A DNA stretch of 60,176 bases from RGIG5681 sp034180345 (GTDB lineage Bacteria > Bacillota_I > Bacilli_A > Erysipelotrichales > Erysipelotrichaceae): NCBI GenBank assembly GCA_034180345.1, contig JAXFOQ010000030.1, positions 1 to 60,176 on the forward strand, in the 5' to 3' direction. The notes beneath the pieces were generated by a model. That model searched no databases, was not told the DNA's origin, and saw only the letters and a list, made by a program, of their open reading frames with translations. Positions 19,207 to 26,625 of this stretch are shown in pieces. A program made the translations under genes and the position numbers. The stretch's first letter is position 1. Every line of letters begins with the position of its first letter.

Positions 19207-19603
19207 TGATATATCCAATGCTTATAAAGGGTACAAAGGCAATCTTTTTAAGCATTTTTTTATTTAATAAATAATATATTAAGACATATAATAAGGCTGA
19301 TAAATTACTATAAAATAATAATTTGATAATGTTGATAAATGATAGATTTATTGATAGCACCACTAGGGTTTCAATATCGCCATAGCCGAATGACTTATTG
19401 GATATATAATATACCATCATCATAAGGAGATAAAATATTATACCGATTAGTATTTTATGAATTAAAAATTGATGGTTGATTATTAGATTAATTAATAAAA
19501 TGGTCAGATTTATCACACTATAAACATAACCGCTTTTAAGATCAATGATTGAAGATAGTATTAAAAGTAGTAAACTTAAATAAATTAATATCATCATAAC
19601 CAT
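19175..19603 (-). CDS. Prepilin peptidase-like A24 membrane protease domain
   Basis: A 142-residue protein with about five or six hydrophobic segments. Both aspartates of the A24 (type IV prepilin peptidase) active site are visible: SSIIDLKSGYVYS (Asp about 21) and SFGYGDIETL (GxGD, Asp about 76). The N-terminal methylase region of full-length PilD/ComC is absent, as in stand-alone A24 domains. No pilin, ATPase or comG gene is in the window. The exact start is uncertain because there is no Shine-Dalgarno. Its 3' end overlaps dxr on the other strand. Confidence 0.72.
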   Translation of the reverse strand: MVMMILIYLSLLLLILSSIIDLKSGYVYSVINLTILLINLIINHQFLIHKILIGIIFYLLMMMVYYISNKSFGYGDIETLVVLSINLSFINIIKLLFYSNLSALLYVLIYYLLNKKMLKKIAFVPFISIGYIIILLKSHILF

Positions 19604-19679
19604 TAATATTCAATGATGTAATAATTCCTAAAATAATGTTAATGAGCTGGTGATTTAGTATAATAAAATTGAGATAAAT

Positions 19680-20369
19680 ATGATTGAGGAAGAAATTTTT
19701 AGACATAAACATTTCGTTTATGATAAGTTGTTGGTATTTGGTTTTAAACAAATTGATGATACCTATCAATATTACACCGATATTATGAATGGAGCATTTT
19801 CAGTAGAATTAGTTTTGGATGCTCAAAATAAAATGCGTAGTAGTGTTATTGATAATGTGAACAATGAAGAGTATATACAACTAAAATCAAAAATTTTCAA
19901 TGGAAGCTATGTTAATTCAGTGCGTAATGAATATTTTAAATTACTTTCACTTATTGCTGAAAAATGTTGCACAGAAGTATATTTTATCTCTAAACAAGCC
20001 AACAGAATTAGTGAATTAATTTTAGACGAATATAAAGTTATACCTGATTTTCCCTTTGAAAGTAATCAATATTATCGCCATGGAGTTTTTAGGCATTTTG
20101 ATAGTGGGAAGTGGTTTGCTTTGATTATGAATATCAAACAGAAGTTACTTCTAAGAAATAGTGATGAAAGCAATATTGATGTCATTAATCTTAAGGTTGA
20201 TTCTAAAGAAATTGATGAATTAATCAAAAGGGAAGGTATTTTTCCTGCCTATCATATGAATCATAAGAATTGGATTTCAATTATTCTTGATGATAGAATT
20301 GACGATAATGAAATTATGGAATTTATCAGAAAAAGTTTTGAATTAACATCAACCAAAACTAAGAAATAA
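19680..20369 (+). CDS. MmcQ/YjbR-family protein
   Basis: A 229-residue cytosolic protein. The C-terminal half has the MmcQ/YjbR (DUF419, CyaY-like fold) features: FRHFDSGKWFALIMNI (about residues 140-155), VINLKVDSKEIDELIKREGI and PAYHMNHKNWISIILDD. The N-terminal half of about 115 residues is an extra region seen in longer family members. The biochemical role is not established; some annotations call it DNA-binding. It has TATAAT at 19659-19664 and no obvious Shine-Dalgarno sequence. Confidence 0.78.
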   Translation: MIEEEIFRHKHFVYDKLLVFGFKQIDDTYQYYTDIMNGAFSVELVLDAQNKMRSSVIDNVNNEEYIQLKSKIFNGSYVNSVRNEYFKLLSLIAEKCCTEVYFISKQANRISELILDEYKVIPDFPFESNQYYRHGVFRHFDSGKWFALIMNIKQKLLLRNSDESNIDVINLKVDSKEIDELIKREGIFPAYHMNHKNWISIILDDRIDDNEIMEFIRKSFELTSTKTKK

Positions 20370-20381
20370 GCTTGTTTTATA

Positions 20382-20410
20382 TTGAATTAATTTCATAAAT
20401 AAGTTAAAAT
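20382..20410 (+). promoter_or_regulatory. Promoter of the rplU operon
   Basis: TTGAAT (20382-20387) and TAAAAT (20405-20410) are 17 nt apart. They predict a transcript start near 20417, giving a leader of about 95 nt. Confidence 0.55.
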
Positions 20411-20416
20411 AATTGT

Positions 20417-20513
20417 GTTGTAGCCCCTTTTGGGTCTATAACCGCATATAAAAGGTTTAAGTATCTTATGATCACCTTAATAGCGTGTCTATTGAACAAA
20501 AAGGAGGTAAAAA
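20417..20513 (+). promoter_or_regulatory. Probable L21 leader of the rplU-prp-rpmA mRNA
   Basis: The structured leader begins near GTTGTAGCCCC, contains TATAACCGCA and a short CCCC/GGG helix, and ends in AAAAAGGAGG before rplU. Position and the CCGCA motif resemble the Firmicutes L21 leader (autogenous control by ribosomal protein L21). I did not fold it or compare it with a model. Confidence 0.5.
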
Positions 20514-20825
20514 ATGTACGCAGTAATCGAAACAGGCGGAAAGCAACTTAAAGTTGAAAAAGGTTCAACAATTTATGTTGAAAAATTAGCTGTTGAAGAA
20601 GGCGCTGAATATACTTTTGATAAAGTGGTTTTAATTAAAAATCGTTCATTAAAAGTTGGAACACCTTATGTTGAAGGAGCTAATGTTGTATGCAAAGTTG
20701 AAAGACAAGGCAAACAAAAGAAATTGACTATCTTTAAGTATAAAGCTAAAAAAGGTTCAACAAGAAGAAAACAAGGTCATCGTCAACCTTATACAAAACT
20801 AATTGTTGAAAGCATTAACGCTTAA
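20514..20825 (+). CDS. rplU: Ribosomal protein L21
   Basis: 50S protein L21, 103 residues, full length. It shows MYAVIETGGKQLKVEKG at the N-terminus and the C-terminal signature KKGSTRRKQGHRQPYTKLIV. AAAAAGGAGG precedes the ATG with ideal spacing. The stop overlaps the start of prp as TAATG. It is first in the Firmicutes rplU-prp-rpmA operon, behind its leader. Confidence 0.97.
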   Translation: MYAVIETGGKQLKVEKGSTIYVEKLAVEEGAEYTFDKVVLIKNRSLKVGTPYVEGANVVCKVERQGKQKKLTIFKYKAKKGSTRRKQGHRQPYTKLIVESINA

Positions 20826-21130
20826 TGATAAAAGCAGTTGTTGATATTCACAATGAGGATATTATTAATTTGAATATATCGGGACATGCCAATTTTGCTG
20901 AATATGGCAATGATATTGTTTGTGCTGGTGTTAGTAGTATTATTTTTGGTTTGATGAATGCCCTTGATGAGAAAAGGGTTGAAATCAAGATGGAAGATAA
21001 TGAAATTAATATTAGAATTATTGAAGCTGATAATCGCTTAAGAAATTATTTGGAATTGTGTTTAATACAACTGAAGACTATCGAAGAAGTTAAGAGTCAA
21101 AATTTAAAGATTGTTATTAGGAAGGAGTAA
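20825..21130 (+). CDS. prp: Ribosomal-processing cysteine protease Prp
   Basis: Prp (YsxB) removes the N-terminal extension of ribosomal protein L27. The catalytic His is in ISGHANFAEYGNDIVCAGVS (about residues 18-37) and the catalytic Cys is in the same block (IVCAG). The length of 101 is normal. It lies between its co-transcribed rplU and its substrate gene rpmA. It starts in the rplU stop codon, so translation is coupled. Confidence 0.95.
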   Translation: MIKAVVDIHNEDIINLNISGHANFAEYGNDIVCAGVSSIIFGLMNALDEKRVEIKMEDNEINIRIIEADNRLRNYLELCLIQLKTIEEVKSQNLKIVIRKE

Positions 21131-21135
21131 GAATC

Positions 21136-21420
21136 ATGAAATATATTTTAAATATTCAATATTTCGCTTCAAAAAAGGGTGTAGGTTCTACTAAGAATGG
21201 CCGTGATTCTCATTCTAAGCGTCTTGGTGCCAAAAAATCTGATGGTGAATTTGCAACAGCAGGTTCAATTATTTATCGTCAACGCGGCACAAAGATCCAT
21301 CCAGGAAAAAATGTTAAAAGAGGTGGAGATGATACCTTATTCGCAATATGTGATGGTATTGTTAAATTTGAACGCTTAGGAAAAGATCGTAAACAAGCTT
21401 CTGTTTACCCTGTTGAGTAA
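21136..21420 (+). CDS. rpmA: Ribosomal protein L27 with Prp-cleaved N-terminal extension
   Basis: 50S protein L27, 94 residues as translated. The N-terminus MKYILNIQYF followed by ASKKGVGSTKNGRDS contains the Prp site; cleavage after Phe10 would expose the mature ASKKG end that reaches the peptidyl-transferase centre. The core RLGAKKSDGE and GTKIHPGKNVKRGGDDTLFA is standard. AGGAGTAAG lies before the ATG. Confidence 0.97.
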   Translation: MKYILNIQYFASKKGVGSTKNGRDSHSKRLGAKKSDGEFATAGSIIYRQRGTKIHPGKNVKRGGDDTLFAICDGIVKFERLGKDRKQASVYPVE

Positions 21421-21442
21421 AATAAAATTAATTAATAAAAAC

Positions 21443-21465
21443 AAAGCCCTATTTAAAGGGCTTTT
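21443..21465 (+). terminator. Terminator after rpmA
   Basis: AAAGCCCT pairs with AGGGCTTT around ATTTAA, ending in a short T run, just upstream of obgE. Confidence 0.7.
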
Positions 21466-21469
21466 AAAA

Positions 21470-21478
21470 TGTTAGAAT
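21470..21478 (+). promoter_or_regulatory. Extended -10 of obgE, predicts leaderless mRNA
   Basis: TGTTAGAAT is an extended -10 element whose last base is 6 nt before the obgE ATG. No Shine-Dalgarno fits in between, so the transcript likely starts at or near the A of the ATG. Confidence 0.5.
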
Positions 21479-21484
21479 ATTGTT

Positions 21485-22768
21485 ATGGAATTTATTGATA
21501 AAGTAAAAATTAAATTAAAAGCTGGCAATGGTGGTGATGGCATTGTAGCTTTTAGAAGAGTTAAATATAATCCCTTTGGTGGTCCATCGGGTGGTGATGG
21601 TGGTGATGGTGGTAGTATTATTTTTAAAGTTGATACCAACAAATCAACCCTTTTAGATTTACGCTACAATCGTTTAATTAAAGCCAGTGATGGTATGAAG
21701 GGTAAAAATAATAATATGTCTGGTGAAAGCGCTGGTGATATTATTATTAAGGTACCGCTAGGAACAGTTATTAAGGATGCTGATAGTGATGAGTTATTGG
21801 CTGATCTTGCTGAAAATAATCAGGAAGCAATTATCTGCAAGGGTGGCAAGGGTGGCAAGGGTAATTTCCATTTTGCTACAGGTCGTAATAGTGCTCCTGA
21901 ATTTGCGAAGATTGGTACGATTGGTGAGGAAAAAACGGTCATTTTAGAACTTAAATTATTGGCGGATGTTGGATTGGTGGGCTTTCCTAGTGTTGGGAAA
22001 TCAACCTTGCTTAGTGTTGTTTCTAAGGCAACACCAGAAATTGCCGACTATCCTTTTACAACTTTAAAACCACATTTAGGAATTGTTAAAGTATATGATG
22101 GTCGTTCCTTTGTAATGTCTGATTTACCAGGTTTAATCAAGGATGCTTCAATTGGCAAGGGTTTGGGCTTAGAATTTTTAAGGCACATTGAAAGGTGTCG
22201 AGTTATTTTACATGTTGTTGATATGGCTGGTGAAGAAAGGGATCCCTTAGATGATTATGAAATTATCAATGATGAACTTTCTAAATACCGTGTCAATCTA
22301 TTAGAAAGACCACAAATTGTTATTGCCAATAAGATGGATATGCCTAATGCAAAGGATAATTTATGGCGTTTTAAGCAAAAATATCCCCATATTAAAATTT
22401 TTGAAACCTGTACTATTATTCGAGAGGGTTTGGATGAGGTATTATTTGAATTGGCTAATTTATTAGCGATAACACCTGCATTTCCTATCTATGATAAGCG
22501 TAAGGTTGATGAAGTAAAGGTATATCGCTATGAGGCTCAAAAAGATTTTGAAGTCTTTAATGAGGGTAATGGAGTTTACCGTGTGGTTGGTGATAAGATT
22601 AAAAAATATTTTGAGCAGGTTGATTTTGAAAATGAAATCAGTGTTTTAAGATTTGCCCGTACTATTAGAAAAATGGGTGTTGATGATGCACTTAGAGCTA
22701 AAGGTTGTAAAGATGGTGATAAAGTATTTATTGAATCTTATGGCTTTGACTTTGTTGATGAGGAGTAA
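21485..22768 (+). CDS. obgE: GTPase Obg (CgtA)
   Basis: Essential GTPase linked to 50S assembly and the stringent response. The glycine-rich Obg fold (GNGGDGIVAFRR at about residues 15-26) is followed by the G domain, with P-loop GFPSVGKSTL at about 165-174, DLPG and NKMD. A C-terminal OCT domain ends at FDFVDEE. At 427 residues it is full length. It has no Shine-Dalgarno and a -10 element right before the start. ruvA follows after 2 nt. Confidence 0.96.
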   Translation: MEFIDKVKIKLKAGNGGDGIVAFRRVKYNPFGGPSGGDGGDGGSIIFKVDTNKSTLLDLRYNRLIKASDGMKGKNNNMSGESAGDIIIKVPLGTVIKDADSDELLADLAENNQEAIICKGGKGGKGNFHFATGRNSAPEFAKIGTIGEEKTVILELKLLADVGLVGFPSVGKSTLLSVVSKATPEIADYPFTTLKPHLGIVKVYDGRSFVMSDLPGLIKDASIGKGLGLEFLRHIERCRVILHVVDMAGEERDPLDDYEIINDELSKYRVNLLERPQIVIANKMDMPNAKDNLWRFKQKYPHIKIFETCTIIREGLDEVLFELANLLAITPAFPIYDKRKVDEVKVYRYEAQKDFEVFNEGNGVYRVVGDKIKKYFEQVDFENEISVLRFARTIRKMGVDDALRAKGCKDGDKVFIESYGFDFVDEE

Positions 22769-22770
22769 AG

Positions 22771-23340
22771 ATGATTGGCAGTATTAGGGGTTTAGTAACT
22801 TATATAGGTAGTGATTACATCTTGATTGATAATCGTGGTATTGGTTATCGGGTCTTTTTTAATCATTTTGAAAAGATTAAATTAAATGAAGAAATTTTTG
22901 TTTTTACATACTTACAAGTTCGTGAAGATGATTTAAGTTTATATGGTTTTTTAAGTAAAGAAGAATATGATTTATTTATTAGATTGATAAGTGTTAAAGG
23001 TTTAGGTGCTAAAATTGCTTCGAATATTTTAAAAAGGGCTACAGTATCGGAAATTATTAAAGCTATCGAAGAAAAAGATATTAATTTTATTAAATCATTA
23101 CCTGGTATTGGGAATAAGACTGCAAGTCAAATTGTCTTAGATTTAAAAGGAAAATTAATAGATAGTGCTATTAATGATATTGATGATGGTAAATTAAAGC
23201 AGGTTAGTGAAGCACTTAAAAATTTTGGTTTTAAACCAAATGAGATAAGACCGATATTAAGTAAACTTAAAGATATTGATGGTAGTGATGATGTTTTACT
23301 TCGTAAAGCTTTAAATTTATTGAATAAGAATCGAGGTTAA
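22771..23340 (+). CDS. ruvA: Holliday junction DNA helicase subunit RuvA
   Basis: RuvA binds Holliday junctions and holds the RuvB motor. The OB-fold N-terminus MIGSIRGLVTYIGSDYILI, two HhH motifs (VKGLGAKIASNIL and LPGIGNKTASQIV at about residues 71-83 and 110-122) and a C-terminal RuvB-binding domain are visible. The 189 residues are normal. GAGGAG precedes the ATG. It is followed directly by ruvB. Confidence 0.95.
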   Translation: MIGSIRGLVTYIGSDYILIDNRGIGYRVFFNHFEKIKLNEEIFVFTYLQVREDDLSLYGFLSKEEYDLFIRLISVKGLGAKIASNILKRATVSEIIKAIEEKDINFIKSLPGIGNKTASQIVLDLKGKLIDSAINDIDDGKLKQVSEALKNFGFKPNEIRPILSKLKDIDGSDDVLLRKALNLLNKNRG

Positions 23341-23342
23341 TT

Positions 23343-24347
23343 ATGAATGATGATCGTTTGATGAGTTCTTATAAAATTAATGAGGATGAAGAACTTAGTT
23401 TAAGACCAGCAAGTCTTAATGAATATGTAGGACAAAAGGTTTTAAAAGAAAACTTAGATGTTTTTATCAAGGCGGCAAAGGGTCGAGATGAATCTTTGGA
23501 CCATGTTCTTTTGTATGGTCCACCAGGTTTAGGAAAAACAACTTTAGCTTATATTATCGCAAGTGAAATGAATTCTAAAATTAAAATCACTAGCGGTCCT
23601 TCTATTGAGAGATCTGGGGATTTAGCGGCTATTTTATCATCACTTGATGCTGGTGATGTTCTATTTATCGATGAAATACACCGTCTTCCTAAGGCGGTAG
23701 AGGAAGTATTGTATCCTGCAATGGAGGATTATCGTATTGATGTTTTAATGGGTAAGGATAATGGCGTTAGAAGTTTATCATTGGATTTACCACCCTTTAC
23801 ATTAGTTGGTGCCACTACCAGGGCTGGTGATATAAGTTCACCACTAAGAGATCGTTTCGGTATTGTTTCTAAACTTGAATATTATACCGAAGAAGAATTA
23901 TTTAAGATTTTAAAACGCACTTCAATGGTTTTAAATACTGCTAGTGATGATAGCGCTTTAAAAGAGCTTGCCAAAAGAAGTAGGGGAACACCTAGAATTG
24001 CCAATCGTTTGTTTAGGAGAATTCGTGATTTTGCCCAAGTGTTAAATGATGGTGTTATTAATTTAGAAATGACTAAAAATGCCCTTGATCGTTTAAAGGT
24101 TGATGAACGCGGTCTTGATGATGTGGACATCAGATATTTAAAGGGTATTATTGAAAGATTTAAGGGTGGTCCTGTTGGTATTGAGGCTTTAGCCAGTGCC
24201 ATCGGTGAAGAAACAATGACCCTTGAAGATGTCTATGAGCCTTATCTTATGCAAATTGGCTTTATCAATCGTACTCCACGCGGGAGAATGGTTACTGAAA
24301 AGGCTTATCAACATTTAAAGATTAATCGTAATGAGTGTTTATTTTAG
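23343..24347 (+). CDS. ruvB: Holliday junction DNA helicase subunit RuvB
   Basis: AAA+ motor of branch migration. Walker A is YGPPGLGKTTLAYI at about residues 58-71, Walker B is VLFIDEIHRL and the sensor block is GATTRAGDISSPLRDRFG. The C-terminal winged helix ends with TPRGRMVTEKAYQHL. The 334 residues match the family. GAGG precedes the ATG, and it is co-transcribed with ruvA. Confidence 0.97.
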   Translation: MNDDRLMSSYKINEDEELSLRPASLNEYVGQKVLKENLDVFIKAAKGRDESLDHVLLYGPPGLGKTTLAYIIASEMNSKIKITSGPSIERSGDLAAILSSLDAGDVLFIDEIHRLPKAVEEVLYPAMEDYRIDVLMGKDNGVRSLSLDLPPFTLVGATTRAGDISSPLRDRFGIVSKLEYYTEEELFKILKRTSMVLNTASDDSALKELAKRSRGTPRIANRLFRRIRDFAQVLNDGVINLEMTKNALDRLKVDERGLDDVDIRYLKGIIERFKGGPVGIEALASAIGEETMTLEDVYEPYLMQIGFINRTPRGRMVTEKAYQHLKINRNECLF

Positions 24348-24355
24348 GAGGTAGT

Positions 24356-24604
24356 ATGTCGCAAATTAATGTTAATATCAGAATGGACGAAGATTTAAAG
24401 AAGCAATTCGAAAGATTACTTGATGAAATGGGTCTTACAATGACTGGTGCCTTTAATATTTTCGCCAAAACAGTTGTTCGTGAAAAAAGAATTCCTTTTG
24501 AAATTAGTGCTATTAATTATAATAATGCTTATGACAAAATTAAGGAAATAAATAATATTGATTTTAATAATGATGCTTTTGGTGAAGAATTATTAGATGA
24601 TTAA
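24356..24604 (+). CDS. RelB/DinJ-family antitoxin without adjacent toxin
   Basis: An 82-residue RelB/DinJ-type protein with a ribbon-helix-helix N-terminus: INVNIRMDEDLKKQFERLLDEMG-type spacing, then LTMTGAFNIFAKTVVREKRIPFEI, the DinJ signature. I use the ATG at 24356 because AGGAGG lies at 24346-24351; an upstream in-frame GTG lies inside ruvB. No RelE/YafQ toxin follows; the next gene, dinB, begins its stop codon 20 nt away on the other strand. It may be a solitary regulator or a toxin-loss remnant. Confidence 0.82.
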   Translation: MSQINVNIRMDEDLKKQFERLLDEMGLTMTGAFNIFAKTVVREKRIPFEISAINYNNAYDKIKEINNIDFNNDAFGEELLDD

Positions 24605-24623
24605 TATTCAAAATCTTTAGTAT

Positions 24624-25811
24624 TCAAATAATTAATTTTTGGTCCAGAAAAATATTGGCTTTACAAATTTTCTGATTGCCAAATTTAGTTCTTATTTTTT
24701 GAAAGGCTCTATCTAGAGCTTTTTCTTTTTGGTAGTAATCGCTATTTTCATTTAAAAGATTAAATTCTAAGGCATCTTTATAATTTGAAAAATTACTGAC
24801 AGTTATTGTAATACTACGGATATTGATATTAAAAGAATATTTTTTAAATAGTAGTAAGGTAAAGCGATATATATCATAGCTTAAATCAGTATTTTCTTTT
24901 AAGGTCATTTGGAATGACCTTGTTTCCAATTTTTTATCTCTTATTTGTAGGTTGATAGTTTTAAAGTATAATTTTTCTTCATTCAACCTTTTAGCAATTT
25001 CTTGGCTAAGACCTGAGATAATTATTTTAACATCATCAAGATTTTTTAAATCTCGATAGGTGGTAGTACCCTTACCAATGCTTTTTGGTTGGTGAATATA
25101 ATCAATATTTTTAACAGGACTTTGGTCGATACCGTTGGCTAATAAATGTAAGTAGTGGCCATTTTTTCCAAAAGTTCTGACTAGAGTATCTATATTCATT
25201 TTAGCCAGTTGACCAATGGTTTTAATGTTGATGAGTTTTAAGCTTTCTTTAGTTTTCTGCCCAACCATTAAAAGATTTTCGACAGGTAAATCTTTAATAT
25301 CATTAATATCTTTGATGAAGCGATATTCTTGAACACCCGCAAGATCACTGCCTAATTTGGCATAGACTTTATTATCGGCAATCCCAATACTTATGGTAAG
25401 ACCTAATTCTTTATAAACGCGTTCAATAATACTATCGACAATCTTTTTAATACCACCAAAATATCTTATTGAGGCAGTAACATCAATCCAAGCCTCATCA
25501 ATACCGAAGGTTTCCACCTTGTCGCTGTAAGTTTTAAAAATATTAATTACTTGTTTGGAATAATATTGATATTTATGATAATTGGGTGGGACAACTCTAA
25601 GATTAGGACATTTTTGATAACTGGTATTAAGAGGTTCGCCAGTTTTAATGCCATATTTTTTGGCAGGTATATTTTTAGCCAAAACAATTCCATGACGACT
25701 ATCCTGATCACCACCCACACACATAGGGATATTTTTTAAATAGGGCTTATCAATCATTTCGCAAGAAGCATAAAAACAATTTAAATCACAATGCAGAATC
25801 CACTTATTCAT
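24624..25811 (-). CDS. dinB: DNA polymerase IV (Y family)
   Basis: Error-prone translesion polymerase. The N-terminus WILHCDLNCFYASCEM (residues 3-18) holds the first catalytic Asp. TFGIDEAWIDVT at about 101-112 holds the Asp-Glu pair (usually SxDE; here GIDE). HhH and little-finger domains follow. The 395 residues are typical of the Bacillus YqjW/YqjH type. A -10 TAAAAT ends 6 nt before the ATG, with no Shine-Dalgarno. A palindrome in the promoter suggests a repressor such as LexA. Confidence 0.92.
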   Translation of the reverse strand: MNKWILHCDLNCFYASCEMIDKPYLKNIPMCVGGDQDSRHGIVLAKNIPAKKYGIKTGEPLNTSYQKCPNLRVVPPNYHKYQYYSKQVINIFKTYSDKVETFGIDEAWIDVTASIRYFGGIKKIVDSIIERVYKELGLTISIGIADNKVYAKLGSDLAGVQEYRFIKDINDIKDLPVENLLMVGQKTKESLKLINIKTIGQLAKMNIDTLVRTFGKNGHYLHLLANGIDQSPVKNIDYIHQPKSIGKGTTTYRDLKNLDDVKIIISGLSQEIAKRLNEEKLYFKTINLQIRDKKLETRSFQMTLKENTDLSYDIYRFTLLLFKKYSFNINIRSITITVSNFSNYKDALEFNLLNENSDYYQKEKALDRAFQKIRTKFGNQKICKANIFLDQKLII

Positions 25812-25817
25812 AATTTT

Positions 25818-25845
25818 ATTTTAACTTGAAAAATATTCAAGTCAA
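25818..25845 (-). promoter_or_regulatory. dinB promoter with palindromic operator in the spacer
   Basis: On the minus strand, TTGACT (25845-25840) and TAAAAT (25823-25818) are 16 nt apart. The spacer region contains CTTGAA-5 nt-TTCAAG (25825-25841), a candidate repressor site for a DNA-damage gene. The -10 ends 6 nt before the ATG. Confidence 0.5.
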
Positions 25846-25883
25846 TCATAAATTGATATTTTTAGATATTATCAGTATTAATA

Positions 25884-25911
25884 TTGATTAGTTTGTGCTA
25901 ACATATATATT
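25884..25911 (+). promoter_or_regulatory. Promoter of the ECF-ABC operon
   Basis: TTGATT (25884-25889) and TATATT (25906-25911) are 16 nt apart. The -10 lies inside the left arm of a large inverted repeat. Confidence 0.45.
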
Positions 25912-25934
25912 GTTATTTATCAATAACAATATAT
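25905..25934 (+). repeat. 13-bp perfect inverted repeat over the -10 and up to the ribosome site
   Basis: ATATATTGTTATT (25905-25917) and its exact reverse complement (25922-25934) flank TATC. The right arm ends next to the GGAGG of the first gene. It may be an operator, or an RNA hairpin that masks the ribosome site. Confidence 0.7.
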
Positions 25935-25944
25935 GGAGGTGGAT

Positions 25945-26625
25945 GTGAAAATTAAGATTAACCCTTTAGTAGTTATTATTTTTAATCTTTGTTTTCCAAT
26001 GGCAGGAATTATATTTCCTTCAAGACCAACACAGATATTTTTTATGCTTTATGTAAGCCTTGTATTGGTTATGATTAAACGCTATAAGCGTTTGATGAAA
26101 TTCTTATTGGTATATGCCATTATGATTGTTTTAAATATTATCTTTTTAAATTCAACTAATGACACTCTTAAATTCATTTCATCGTTTTTGTTTGTAATAA
26201 TTCAATTTTTCCCAACATTTATAATGGCTTCAATTTTAATTATTGATTATAATTCTACGGAAATATTGTCTTCATTAGAAAAGTTGCACTTACCAAAAAC
26301 TTTTATCATATCCTTGACGATTGCGATTAGATATATTCCTACCTTTAAAAAGGAATTTGGTTTTATCAAAGAGTCAATGCGTTTAAGAGGCATACCATTT
26401 AAAATAACTAAACCAATTAAAAGTTTCGAATACTTTGTGGTTCCACAATTATTTAGATGCGCTATTTTGGCTGAAGAAGTTACTTCAGCAGGACTTGTTA
26501 AGGGCATTGATTATCATCGCAAAAGAAGTTCTTACTATGATGTTAGCTTGAAGATGGTTGATTATATCCTTATTGTAATGATGGTGCTTGGTATTATAGG
26601 AGTGGCGATATGTCAGAAATTATGA
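25945..26625 (+). CDS. ECF transporter transmembrane component (EcfT)
   Basis: Membrane component that couples ECF ATPases to a substrate-capture protein. About five hydrophobic segments, then the EcfT/CbiQ cytoplasmic block ESMRLRGIPFKITKPIKSFE (about residues 148-167) with an Arg-Gly motif, and a second one after AILAEEVTSAGLVKG. I prefer the GTG at 25945: GGAGG at 25935-25939 is 5 nt upstream, whereas the in-frame ATG at 25933 has no ribosome site. That gives 226 residues. It overlaps the ATPase gene by 16 nt. Confidence 0.85.
   Translation: MKIKINPLVVIIFNLCFPMAGIIFPSRPTQIFFMLYVSLVLVMIKRYKRLMKFLLVYAIMIVLNIIFLNSTNDTLKFISSFLFVIIQFFPTFIMASILIIDYNSTEILSSLEKLHLPKTFIISLTIAIRYIPTFKKEFGFIKESMRLRGIPFKITKPIKSFEYFVVPQLFRCAILAEEVTSAGLVKGIDYHRKRSSYYDVSLKMVDYILIVMMVLGIIGVAICQKL

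Noticed and set aside
19542..19769. 75-codon minus-strand frame opposite the MmcQ gene start
   Set aside because: It overlaps both the A24 gene and the MmcQ start, has low-complexity AT-driven content and no ribosome site.
24604..24624. Terminator between the antitoxin and dinB
   Set aside because: The 19-nt gap shows no stem-loop; the two genes converge without a visible terminator.
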